A stretch of 40,974 nt of DNA from Butyrivibrio sp. (GTDB lineage Bacteria; Bacillota_A; Clostridia; Lachnospirales; Lachnospiraceae): positions 1 through 40,974 of the forward strand of contig JAILOW010000058.1 of NCBI GenBank assembly GCA_024690635.1, given 5' to 3'. Under the pieces are notes generated by a model. That model ran no database searches and had not been told where the DNA came from. It was given only the letters and a program-made list of their open reading frames with translations. Of the stretch, positions 24,203-32,040 are shown in pieces (position 1 is the stretch's first letter; every line of letters starts with the position of its first letter). A program made the position numbers and the translations under genes.

Positions 24203-24592
24203 ATGAATATTACATTGGAAGCTGTTGAAAAAGTAATGGAGCAGACAGGCGTTGAATACATGGCAGCCAAAGAAGCTCTCTTAAAGACCGACGGAGATGT
24301 TGATGCAGCAATTAAGCTTATCAGACCTGATACAAAAGATATCAGTGAAGATATCAATGATGCTATGGATAAGCTTAAAAAGAAGGTTGAGGAAGGAAAC
24401 GTTGACAGGATCCAGATCAAGAAGGGTGATGAAGTAGTATTCAGCGTTCCCGTTAACGTGGGTATCGTCGGCGGAATCATTGGACTTACAGCTGCACCCT
24501 GGGCTCTTATCGCAGGTTCCGTAGCAGCATTCGGACTTGGATGCAGACTTGAAGTAGTCAAAAAGGACGGAACAACAGACGAGATCAACTAA
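24203..24592 (+). CDS. DUF4342 protein with UBA-like domain
   Basis: 129 residues. Residues 1-40 form a UBA-like three-helix domain of the EF-Ts/NAC type (VEKVMEQTGVEYMAAKEALLKTDGDVDAAIKLI). A helical linker follows, then a beta segment (IQIKKGDEVVFSVPVNVGIVGG) and a hydrophobic stretch that may touch the membrane. The architecture matches DUF4342. ATG 24203 follows GGAGAAAAGGAT. The function is unknown. Confidence 0.8.
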   Translation: MNITLEAVEKVMEQTGVEYMAAKEALLKTDGDVDAAIKLIRPDTKDISEDINDAMDKLKKKVEEGNVDRIQIKKGDEVVFSVPVNVGIVGGIIGLTAAPWALIAGSVAAFGLGCRLEVVKKDGTTDEIN

Positions 24593-24604
24593 ATTTTATA
24601 TGTC

Positions 24605-24633
24605 TTGAAGTGGTTACCCACCTGTGCTATACT
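24605..24633 (+). promoter_or_regulatory. tRNA-Leu promoter
   Basis: -35 TTGAAG (24605-24610), 17-bp spacer, -10 TATACT (24628-24633), 23 bp before the tRNA. Confidence 0.75.
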
Positions 24634-24656
24634 AACATAGCTTGCTCATTTCACAT

Positions 24657-24739
24657 GCCGGCATGTCGGAATGGCAGACGATGCAGACTCAAAATCTGTT
24701 GTGGGTAACCACGTGTGGGTTCAAGTCCCACTGCCGGCA
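24657..24739 (+). tRNA. tRNA-Leu (anticodon CAA)
   Basis: Acceptor stem GCCGGCA (24657-24663) pairs with TGCCGGC (24732-24738), discriminator A at 24739. The anticodon stem GCAGA/TCTGT encloses the loop CTCAAAA, so the anticodon is CAA, reading UUG. A long variable arm (TGTGGGTAACCACG region) marks it as class II, and GGTTCAAGTCC is the T loop. The 3' CCA is not encoded. Confidence 0.95.
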
Positions 24740-24741
24740 CT

Positions 24742-24772
24742 CCCCTAACCGTATCGGTTAGGGGATTTTTTT
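24742..24772 (+). terminator. tRNA-Leu terminator
   Basis: CCCCTAACC / GGTTAGGGG stem with a five-base loop, then A and seven Ts (24766-24772). Confidence 0.95.
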
Positions 24773-24849
24773 ATGCTTGTAATATACATTTGCCCATTCT
24801 AAAATTAAGTTGTGCATGAATTTGTTTGAGTAAAAACGGAGGTTTCTTA

Positions 24850-25971
24850 ATGGAGAAGGCAAAGGTTTATTTTACTGATTTCAGAACGAGGCTTGATGTG
24901 AGCCAGGGAGTAAAGCTCCAGCAGCTCATAAAAAAAGCAGGTATCGGAAACATTGATTTTGATGGCAAGTTTGTTGCCATAAAGATGCATTTCGGAGAAC
25001 TTGGCAATTTCTCCTATATCAGACCCAATTATGTAAAGGCAGTGGCAGATGTCATAAAAGAGCTTGGCGGAAAGCCCTTCCTTACAGACTGTAATACACT
25101 TTATCCCGGAAGCCGCAAAAACGCTGTCGACCACCTTTATAACGCAGAGGTCAACGGCTTTAACAGCGTTACTACGGGATGCTATGTAATAATCGCTGAC
25201 GGACTTAAAGGTACCGATGAAGCTGTTGTTCCTGTTCCGAACGGAGAATACTGCAAAGAAGCTCAGATAGGACGAGCTCTTTATGATGCTGATGTGATCA
25301 TTTCATTGTCTCATTTTAAAGGTCATGAGATGACAGGCTTTGGCGGTGCTATCAAAAATATCGGCATGGGCGGCGGAAGCCGTGCCGGCAAGATGCAGCA
25401 GCACAATGACGGAAAGCCCATTGTAGATCCTGAGCTTTGCAGAACCTGCCGTATCTGCGCAAGAGAGTGCGGTTCTGATGCTATTTCTTATGATACAGGC
25501 AAGGCTTTTATCGATCAGGATCTTTGCAAAGGCTGCGGACGCTGCATAGGAGCCTGTGCTTTTGATGCTATCAGTGCTCAGCAGGGAAGCGCAAAAGAAG
25601 CTCTTTGCTGCAAGATGGCAGAGTACACCGCTGCGATCTGCGAAGGAAAGCCTACCTTCCACATCAGCCTTATTATGGACGTTTCTCCCAACTGCGACTG
25701 CCACGGAGAAAATGATGCGCCTATCCTGCCCAATATCGGCATGCTGGCATCTTTTGACCCTGTAGCCATCGATCAGGCATGCGCCGATCTTTGCCTTGCT
25801 GCAGAGCCTATACGCAACAGCCAGCTTGGGGACAATCTTGCAAAGGAAAACTGGCATCATCACCACGATCACTTCCTTGATTCCAACCCCAACGTTAAGT
25901 GGAAGGAGACTCTCGAGCACGGAGAGAAGATCGGACTTGGCACAAGAGACTACGAACTTATAAAGATCTAA
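24850..25971 (+). CDS. DUF362 protein with two 4Fe-4S ferredoxin motifs
   Basis: 373-residue cytoplasmic Fe-S protein. Residues 1-180 and 250-373 make the DUF362 fold (KMHFGELGN, LTDCNTLYPGSR, FKGHEMTGFGGAIKNIGMG). Inserted between are two ferredoxin motifs, CRTCRICAREC from residue 197 and CKGCGRCIGAC from 226, predicted to hold two 4Fe-4S clusters. A His-rich patch HHHHDH follows near 338. DUF362 proteins are common in anaerobes and probably do electron transfer; the partner is unknown. ATG 24850 is preferred (CGGAGG upstream) over TTG 24826. Confidence 0.88.
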   Translation: MEKAKVYFTDFRTRLDVSQGVKLQQLIKKAGIGNIDFDGKFVAIKMHFGELGNFSYIRPNYVKAVADVIKELGGKPFLTDCNTLYPGSRKNAVDHLYNAEVNGFNSVTTGCYVIIADGLKGTDEAVVPVPNGEYCKEAQIGRALYDADVIISLSHFKGHEMTGFGGAIKNIGMGGGSRAGKMQQHNDGKPIVDPELCRTCRICARECGSDAISYDTGKAFIDQDLCKGCGRCIGACAFDAISAQQGSAKEALCCKMAEYTAAICEGKPTFHISLIMDVSPNCDCHGENDAPILPNIGMLASFDPVAIDQACADLCLAAEPIRNSQLGDNLAKENWHHHHDHFLDSNPNVKWKETLEHGEKIGLGTRDYELIKI

Positions 25972-25976
25972 ATCAT

Positions 25977-26008
25977 AAAATACTCCCGATTTGCTCGGGA
26001 GTATTTTT
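25977..26008 (+). terminator. Terminator after the DUF362 gene
   Basis: AATACTCCCGA / TCGGGAGTATT stem with a short loop, followed by a T run to 26008. Confidence 0.9.
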
Positions 26009-26011
26009 ATT

Positions 26012-26041
26012 ATGACAAGACGGCAGATTTTTTGTTATAAT
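26012..26041 (+). promoter_or_regulatory. Promoter of the HD-GYP gene
   Basis: -35 ATGACA (26012-26017), 18-bp spacer, consensus -10 TATAAT (26036-26041), 44 bp before the ATG. Confidence 0.7.
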
Positions 26042-26085
26042 GTTGTTACAGTATATTTTTTTTACTATAGAATGTGGGGAAGCAT

Positions 26086-27168
26086 ATGAAACTGGTATCT
26101 GTTGATAAACTAGAACCCGGACTTGTGGTATCTGAAAACATTTACACCCTGGATGACAGACTGGTCCTTCCTAAGGGGACAGTTCTTGATGAGAGGGATA
26201 TCGAGAGGATACGCCTGTATTCTCTTTACAATATCTTTGTGGAGGATGAAAAGAGGGAGGTTCCCAAGAAGGCACCCGGTACACCCACCACTTTGTCTTA
26301 TTCCGAGAAACTCAGGACCACAGAGGATTTCGTAAAGTTTAAACAGCATATCGAGGAAAACGCTGATGCGCTGGAAGAGTCCTTTAGGATGATCGCCAAC
26401 GGCACCATGGAGCTTGATGTCAACAAGCTTACCGACCCTGTTTACCATCTCTTTGTTGAGGCCGGCGGAACAGCAGGTATTTTTGACATGCTCCACAATC
26501 TTAGGGACAACAGTGATGCAGTATATATGCACAGTCTTAACGTTTCTCTTATCGCCAATACCATCGCTACATGGATGAGGCTTCCCGAGGACAAGATCTA
26601 TCTTGCAACTGCAGGCGGACTTCTCCATGACATAGGCAAGACTCTTTATCCGGAAGAGCTTCTCAACAAAAAAGAAGAGCTTTCCAATCTTGAAAGAAGG
26701 GCCCTTAACGAGCATGTTATCAAAGGTTATGACCTGGTTAAGGACCTTGATATAGATGACCACATCAAAAACTGTATCCTTATGCACCATGAGCTCAGAG
26801 ACGGCTCCGGATTCCCCTTCCATATCAAAGGGGAAAAGATCGACGAGATCGCGTCCATCGTTACCGTTGCCAATGTTTACGACGAGCTCACATCCAGAAG
26901 GAGCTACAGGGATGAAATCTGTCCTTTCACTGTTATTTCCCAGTTTGAGAATAACGGTATCGAAAAATACGATCCCAATGTAATACTCACGTTCCTTAGT
27001 AATATCGTGAACACCTTTATCGCTAACCGTGTTATGCTCAACAACGGTCTTACCGGCGATATCATCTTTATCAATCCCAATCATCTTGCAATGCCCGTTA
27101 TCAAGTGCGGCGAGCAGTTCATTGACCTTGCGGCAAACAGAGGTCTTTCCATAGTTGCCGTAGTATAA
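26086..27168 (+). CDS. HD-GYP domain phosphodiesterase
   Basis: 360-residue protein probably hydrolysing c-di-GMP or a related cyclic dinucleotide. An N-terminal domain of about 55 residues (DUF3391-like: LEPGLVVSENIYTLDDRLVLPKG) precedes an HD-GYP domain (about 130-300). Metal-ligand motifs: HSLNVS (149-154), HD at 181-182 in LLHDIGK, H210, and HHE at 234-236. The signature GYP reads GFP (242-244), a mild change seen in some members. It has no receiver or membrane segment. ATG 26086 follows GGGGA at 5 nt; GTG 26074 is rejected. Together with the GGDEF protein at the window start it implies c-di-GMP signalling. Confidence 0.88.
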   Translation: MKLVSVDKLEPGLVVSENIYTLDDRLVLPKGTVLDERDIERIRLYSLYNIFVEDEKREVPKKAPGTPTTLSYSEKLRTTEDFVKFKQHIEENADALEESFRMIANGTMELDVNKLTDPVYHLFVEAGGTAGIFDMLHNLRDNSDAVYMHSLNVSLIANTIATWMRLPEDKIYLATAGGLLHDIGKTLYPEELLNKKEELSNLERRALNEHVIKGYDLVKDLDIDDHIKNCILMHHELRDGSGFPFHIKGEKIDEIASIVTVANVYDELTSRRSYRDEICPFTVISQFENNGIEKYDPNVILTFLSNIVNTFIANRVMLNNGLTGDIIFINPNHLAMPVIKCGEQFIDLAANRGLSIVAVV

Positions 27169-27204
27169 GTCAATTTGCACAAAACGGGGAAACGAAAATT
27201 GTAA

Positions 27205-27233
27205 AAAGCGTTTCTTGTAATGAGAAGCGCTTT
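27205..27233 (+). terminator. Possible weak terminator after the HD-GYP gene
   Basis: AAAGCGTTTCT / AGAAGCGCTTT stem of 11 pairs (one G-T) with a 7-nt loop, but followed by TATATTAG rather than a T run. The rest of 27169-27335 shows no gene; a convincing promoter was not found. Confidence 0.5.
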
Positions 27234-27335
27234 ATATTAGTATGTAATCGTGGAAACTTTGAGATAATATTTCGGTTTCCTTGATTGCATTATTTTTATG
27301 TAAAAAAGCCTGTATATGGCGGAACGGATGTGAAT

Positions 27336-28802
27336 ATGACAGACAGATCAAAAGTGATTTTTGGCAATGTCTTAAGCGACGGGGATTATAAAAAAGCCCT
27401 GAAGTCCAAAAGAAAATTTGCTGCAAAATATGGTGACGACAAGGATGTGGATTACAAGGTAAGCGTCAGGGATAACGGAGTTATCGGAAATCTTCTTGGA
27501 GTAAAGAACATCGAGATAGGAACACAGGACTGCGGCGGCAGTATAGACACAGACAAGGGTATCATCGTCGGTAATATCAGAATGGGCTTTGGTCATTACC
27601 GTATTTCCATGGCGATGGCTTCTTATGCTCATCACCTTGGCTATACTCCTTACTGGATGGATCTTAATTCCTACAAAGAGACCACCTGCACCAAGGTGAT
27701 CAGCGCACAGAACGACCTTTATTCATTGGGATCGCGTCTTTCAAAAAATCCCATATTCAACAAGCTGGTTTGGGAGCCTACCAATTACGAGGGCTTCAGA
27801 GCTCTTTCCTATAACAGCGCAGATCAGAAAAACGCCGAGCTTATGGCACCGGTATACAGAAATGTTCCCAAGGACGTTCCTGTTATCGCAACCCACGTAT
27901 GGCCTGCTCAGGCAGCGATCCATGCGGGTATGAAGTATGTTGTAAATGCGATCCCCGATAACTGGCCCATGGCCCTTCACTTATCTGAGGGAAGCGTTCA
28001 TACCATCCAGTGTAGAAATGCTTACATGGGATACCGCATCTTAAACGGTATGGCAAAGAAAAAGGTCTTAAAGCCCATGCCCCAGGACAGCCTTGTTTAT
28101 ACAGGTCATTACATTGACTACGAGCTTGTGAGCAATATTGAAAAGGACTGCGAAGCAAGAATAAACAGAAAGAAACACAAACAGCCCATGAGATTTCTTT
28201 TGACCATCGGCGGAGCCGGAGCTCAGAAGGAGATCTTTGCGGAGATTATAAAGCACCTTATGCCAATGATCAAAGACGGAAAAGCGGCTCTTTATGTGAA
28301 TGTGGGTGACTACAGAAATGTGTGGGGTGAGCTTATAAAAGAGATCCCCGGCATGAAGGAGCTTTCAACGGAGCATATGGACAACTGGGAAGATACCCTT
28401 GCTTTTTCAGAGACGGCTCTTAATGAGAATGTGGAAGTTACAGGTATTCACGGCTTTTGGCACAAGGATATTTTCAAGGCAGTGTACACCACCAATCTTC
28501 TTATGAGAAGTGCGGACGTACTTGTGACAAAGCCAAGCGAGCTTGCATTTTATCCTGTTCCCAAGCTCTTTATAAAAAGAGTCGGCAAGCATGAGATGTG
28601 GGGAGCCATCCACTCTGCGGAGATCGGAGACGGAACCCTTGAGTGCAGGGATATTCCTCATACCATTCAGATGCTTGACCAGTTTCTTGAAACAAATCTT
28701 TTGGAAGAAATGTGCGGGTGCATAGTGGCAAACAAAGTCGCCGGAACCTACGACGGAGCAAAGAAGGTAGTAGGGCTTGCGATAGAGCTTAGAGAGGGAT
28801 AA
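27336..28802 (+). CDS. GT-B-like glycosyltransferase-related protein, unassigned
   Basis: 488-residue soluble protein that I cannot place in a named family with certainty. The middle has GNIRMGFGHYRISMAMA (about 95), reminiscent of the glycine-rich N-terminal loop of MurG/MGDG-synthase-like GT-B enzymes; the C-terminal half has LLTIGGAGAQKEIFAEII (about 290) and VLVTKPSELAFYPVP (about 400), matching the GT-B donor-site pattern. No signal peptide or membrane helix. ATG 27336 has only a weak GGA upstream. It stands alone between the HD-GYP gene and an orphan zinc-finger gene. A role in glycolipid or polysaccharide synthesis is inference. Confidence 0.65.
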   Translation: MTDRSKVIFGNVLSDGDYKKALKSKRKFAAKYGDDKDVDYKVSVRDNGVIGNLLGVKNIEIGTQDCGGSIDTDKGIIVGNIRMGFGHYRISMAMASYAHHLGYTPYWMDLNSYKETTCTKVISAQNDLYSLGSRLSKNPIFNKLVWEPTNYEGFRALSYNSADQKNAELMAPVYRNVPKDVPVIATHVWPAQAAIHAGMKYVVNAIPDNWPMALHLSEGSVHTIQCRNAYMGYRILNGMAKKKVLKPMPQDSLVYTGHYIDYELVSNIEKDCEARINRKKHKQPMRFLLTIGGAGAQKEIFAEIIKHLMPMIKDGKAALYVNVGDYRNVWGELIKEIPGMKELSTEHMDNWEDTLAFSETALNENVEVTGIHGFWHKDIFKAVYTTNLLMRSADVLVTKPSELAFYPVPKLFIKRVGKHEMWGAIHSAEIGDGTLECRDIPHTIQMLDQFLETNLLEEMCGCIVANKVAGTYDGAKKVVGLAIELREG

Positions 28803-28807
28803 AAATA

Positions 28808-28836
28808 TTGATAAAGACGGCCGTTTGATGTATGCT
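28808..28836 (+). promoter_or_regulatory. Promoter of the zinc-finger gene
   Basis: -35 TTGATA (28808-28813), 17-bp spacer, -10 TATGCT (28831-28836), about 57 bp before the ATG at 28894. It probably also drives polA downstream. Confidence 0.65.
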
Positions 28837-28893
28837 ATATGTTGTATAAAAAGATGAATAATTGTGTTTTTGAAGCACAACATGTAGAAGACT

Positions 28894-29223
28894 ATGGAAA
28901 TGACCTGCAAAGAAGTTGAAAAACTGATACCGCTTTTTTTGGATGACGATCTTGATAACAGGGATCTGTCGGATTTTCTTGCCCATGTGGAAAACTGCAA
29001 CGAATGCAGGGAAGAGCTGACTATTCAGTTCCTTGTAAAGGTGGGTATGAAGAGGCTTGAGGACGGCAACACCTTTAACCTTAGGATGGAGCTTGACTCA
29101 ATGCTTAAGGATGCATCCAGAAGGCTTAAAAAGCGCAAATATCTGGTGTATATGAGCTATTGCCTCCAGATAGCGGTTGCCGCGCTTGCAGGCGTGTGTC
29201 TTCTCCTTGCCGTTGCATTATAA
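28894..29223 (+). CDS. zf-HC2 anti-sigma-like membrane protein, orphan
   Basis: 109-residue protein. The first 55 residues form a zf-HC2/ZAS zinc-binding anti-sigma domain, with C5 and HVENCNEC (H-x3-C-x2-C, about 31-38); the last about 25 residues are one membrane helix. This is the layout of short anti-sigma factors, but no ECF sigma factor is adjacent, and the extracytoplasmic part is only a few residues. It may control a distant sigma factor. The 23 bp to polA suggest co-transcription. Confidence 0.8.
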   Translation: MEMTCKEVEKLIPLFLDDDLDNRDLSDFLAHVENCNECREELTIQFLVKVGMKRLEDGNTFNLRMELDSMLKDASRRLKKRKYLVYMSYCLQIAVAALAGVCLLLAVAL

Positions 29224-29246
29224 TATAGCGTATTTGTTGGTGGTTT

Positions 29247-31424
29247 ATGTCTGAAAAGAGCTTTTTAATCCAGGGGGACAACTTAATAAAAGATGCTTTT
29301 TATGCGCTTCCCGATACCTTTGATCCTGAGGGGGATCATATCGGAGGCATCTGCGGCGCATTATATAAGATAATAAGCCTTGTTAAGAGCGGGCAGTATG
29401 ATACGGTTACTGTTTCCTTTGACAAGGCTTCTTTTGATACCTGCACGGAAGCTGTCAGGAGTCAGATAAGCCGCTTGTCCGCTGATCTTACGGCGGCATT
29501 CGGGGATGACTGCAACATCTCCTGCAGCGGAGAAGCTTCTTCGGTTCTTGAAGGTCTTTATGGCAAATACACAGGTGGCGGCGCCGGAGCGGTATTTAAT
29601 CTGAAAACCACTGTTGTAAATGACTTTTTGCTGGTTCAGGATATATTCAAAAAAGCCGGGGAGCGCCTTGGGGGCAAAAAGGATGAGTACCTTGGCTGCT
29701 ATGTCCTTACAGACAGCGTTTCAGGTGATGGCACCAAGGAAAAGGATATTCTTGGTGTTTCCATATGCTTTGACGATGAAGAGGGCTATTACATCCCTGT
29801 CAGGGGATTTGTAACAGCCGATGAGATAGGGCGTCTTTTAAAAGAACTTTCAAATACCTGCAATATTTCGACCTTTGATATCAAGAGCGCCTATCGGATA
29901 TTTGAGCCTTTTGAAATAGAAAAAAGAGATTTTGGCTATGACAACGGCACTTCCTATGAGAGCGAGGTGCGCTGCTTTGACGTGCTCATAGGGGCATATC
30001 TTTTAAATCCTCTTAAAAATGACTATCTGCCCGGGGATATTGCAAAAGAATACCTTGATATGAATATTGAAAAGCTATCAGACCTTTTTGGGAAGGGCGC
30101 TTTGAAAGATGCCGATGAGGGCAAAATTTCGACCTATGTCTGCAAGCTTTCCTACATTTGCAGAATGGCTGCGCCTCTTATCAGGGCAGGACTTAAAAAG
30201 ACAGGAATGGAGAATCTCTTTTACAATATCGAGATGCCTCTTTCTTATATACTCTATGCCATGGAAAAAGAAGGCATAATTGCAAAAAGAGATGAGCTAA
30301 AAACCTACGGCGACGGCCTCCAGGTCAGGATAAATGAGCTTGAGAAGCTAATCTACGAAGCCGCAGGCTGCGAATTTAATATAAACTCTCCCAAGCAGCT
30401 TGGAGAGATACTTTTTGAAAAGCTTGGACTCCCTGCGGAGAAAAAGACAAAGTCAGGTTATTCCACCGCTGCGGATGTACTTGAAAAGCTTGCTCCTGAG
30501 CATAAGATAGTAAAAGATATTCTTGAATACAGAGGCCTTGCAAAGTTAAAGTCCACCTACGCAGACGGACTTGCTGCATTTATTGAGGCGGACGGAAGGA
30601 TTCATACAAGCTTTAATCAGACCATAACCGCAACCGGAAGGATCAGCTCAACAGAGCCCAATCTTCAGAACATTCCAATGAGGACGGAAGAGGGAAGGCT
30701 CATCAGAAAGGTATTTGTTCCAAAAGAGGGATATCTTTTCTCTGATGCGGACTATTCCCAGATAGAACTTAGGATCCTGGCTCATATGTCGGAGGATCCG
30801 GGGCTTATAGCTGCTTACCGTGAAGGAAGTGATATTCACAGTATGACGGCGTCCAAGGTGTTCCATGTACCTTTTGAAGAGGTTACGCCCCTTCAGAGAA
30901 GAAACGCCAAGGCGGTTAACTTTGGAATAGTATACGGTATCAGCTCCTTTGGACTTTCTCAGGATCTGTCAATTTCCGTTGGCGAAGCCAAAGACTATAT
31001 GGAAAAATATTTCGAGACTTATCCCGGGGTTAAAGCCTATCAGGAAAAGGCTATTGCAGATGCCAGGGCAAAAGGCTACAGCGAGACACTTTTCGGGCGA
31101 AGAAGGCCCATACCGGAGCTTAAGTCAGGCAATTTCAATCTCAGGCAGTTTGGAGAAAGAGTAGCCATGAATGCGCCCATTCAGGGAACTGCGGCAGATA
31201 TTATGAAGATCGCCATGATAAATGTCTTTTTCCGAATGAAAAAGGAAAAGCTTGAGTCACGGCTCATACTTCAGATTCATGATGAACTGGTCATAGAGAC
31301 AGCACCTTTTGAAACAGATAAAATAAAGGATATACTTGAAGAAGAAATGACAAATGCTGTGATCCTTTCTGTTCCCATGGAAGCAGAATGCCACAGGGGA
31401 AGTGACTGGTATGAAGCAAAGTAA
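29247..31424 (+). CDS. polA: DNA polymerase I lacking the 5' nuclease domain
   Basis: Repair and Okazaki-fragment polymerase, 725 residues against about 880 for usual family members. Polymerase motifs A (DADYSQIELR from D500), B (RRNAKAVNFGIVYG) and C (QIHDE with H678, D679) are intact. The central exonuclease-like domain (about 140-330) lacks the DEDD proofreading residues, as in Bacillus. At the N terminus about 65 residues still resemble the start of the 5' flap nuclease, but the catalytic DGNS reads QGDN and the remaining ~200 residues are gone. So a separate enzyme must supply primer removal. No frameshift is visible; the reading frame runs through, indicating old, clean loss. Confidence 0.9.
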   Translation: MSEKSFLIQGDNLIKDAFYALPDTFDPEGDHIGGICGALYKIISLVKSGQYDTVTVSFDKASFDTCTEAVRSQISRLSADLTAAFGDDCNISCSGEASSVLEGLYGKYTGGGAGAVFNLKTTVVNDFLLVQDIFKKAGERLGGKKDEYLGCYVLTDSVSGDGTKEKDILGVSICFDDEEGYYIPVRGFVTADEIGRLLKELSNTCNISTFDIKSAYRIFEPFEIEKRDFGYDNGTSYESEVRCFDVLIGAYLLNPLKNDYLPGDIAKEYLDMNIEKLSDLFGKGALKDADEGKISTYVCKLSYICRMAAPLIRAGLKKTGMENLFYNIEMPLSYILYAMEKEGIIAKRDELKTYGDGLQVRINELEKLIYEAAGCEFNINSPKQLGEILFEKLGLPAEKKTKSGYSTAADVLEKLAPEHKIVKDILEYRGLAKLKSTYADGLAAFIEADGRIHTSFNQTITATGRISSTEPNLQNIPMRTEEGRLIRKVFVPKEGYLFSDADYSQIELRILAHMSEDPGLIAAYREGSDIHSMTASKVFHVPFEEVTPLQRRNAKAVNFGIVYGISSFGLSQDLSISVGEAKDYMEKYFETYPGVKAYQEKAIADARAKGYSETLFGRRRPIPELKSGNFNLRQFGERVAMNAPIQGTAADIMKIAMINVFFRMKKEKLESRLILQIHDELVIETAPFETDKIKDILEEEMTNAVILSVPMEAECHRGSDWYEAK

Positions 31425-32040
31425 GCTCTCTTTGGACAAAACAAACGTAATAGGAATAACAGGCGGAGTGGGAGCAGGAAAGAGCACTGTTCTTGAATAC
31501 ATCGGAGATAGGTACAACTGTAGGATAATCTACTCCGATGATGTGGCCAATGATATAAAGAAAAAGGGCTATCCGGCCTACGACGAGCTTGTTAAGCTCC
31601 TGGGAGAGGGAATCCTTGACAGAAAGGGCGAAATAGACAGAAAAAAGATGGCAGCAGCCATTTTCGGAGACGAAGAAAAGCTGATTGCCGTCAATAATAT
31701 TTTGCATCCTGCGGTAAATACATTTATTATTGATATTATAGATGAAGAAAGATATAAGAATGAGCTTGACTTTGTTTTTGTGGAAGCAGCTCTTTTGATA
31801 GAAAACGGATATAAGACTGTGACTGATGAGCTGTGGTATATCTATGCGGATGAGAAATCCAGAAGGCAGCGCCTTAGGGAGAGCCGCGGATATTCCGACG
31901 AAAAGATAGACGAGATCCTAAAGAGTCAGTTGTCAGATGAGGAATTCAGGCAAAACTGCGATTTTGTAATAGACAACAGCGGCGATTTCGAAAGCGCCAG
32001 ATCACAGATAGATAATAAACTTGGAAAATGGAGAAGATGA
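31411..32040 (+). CDS. coaE: Dephospho-CoA kinase
   Basis: Last step of coenzyme A synthesis: phosphorylates dephospho-CoA. 209 residues; P-loop GITGGVGAGKST (15-26), the YSDDVA segment with conserved Asp, VEAALLIE and the lid ADEKSRRQRLRESRG are seen. ATG 31411 lies inside the last codons of polA (14-base overlap), so translation is coupled. A GTG 9 bases earlier is too close to the AGGGG sequence. Confidence 0.93.
   Translation: MKQSKLSLDKTNVIGITGGVGAGKSTVLEYIGDRYNCRIIYSDDVANDIKKKGYPAYDELVKLLGEGILDRKGEIDRKKMAAAIFGDEEKLIAVNNILHPAVNTFIIDIIDEERYKNELDFVFVEAALLIENGYKTVTDELWYIYADEKSRRQRLRESRGYSDEKIDEILKSQLSDEEFRQNCDFVIDNSGDFESARSQIDNKLGKWRR

Noticed and set aside
26110..27180. 356-residue minus-strand frame opposite the HD-GYP gene
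   Set aside because: Shadow of a well-supported gene with intact catalytic motifs; no family features of its own.
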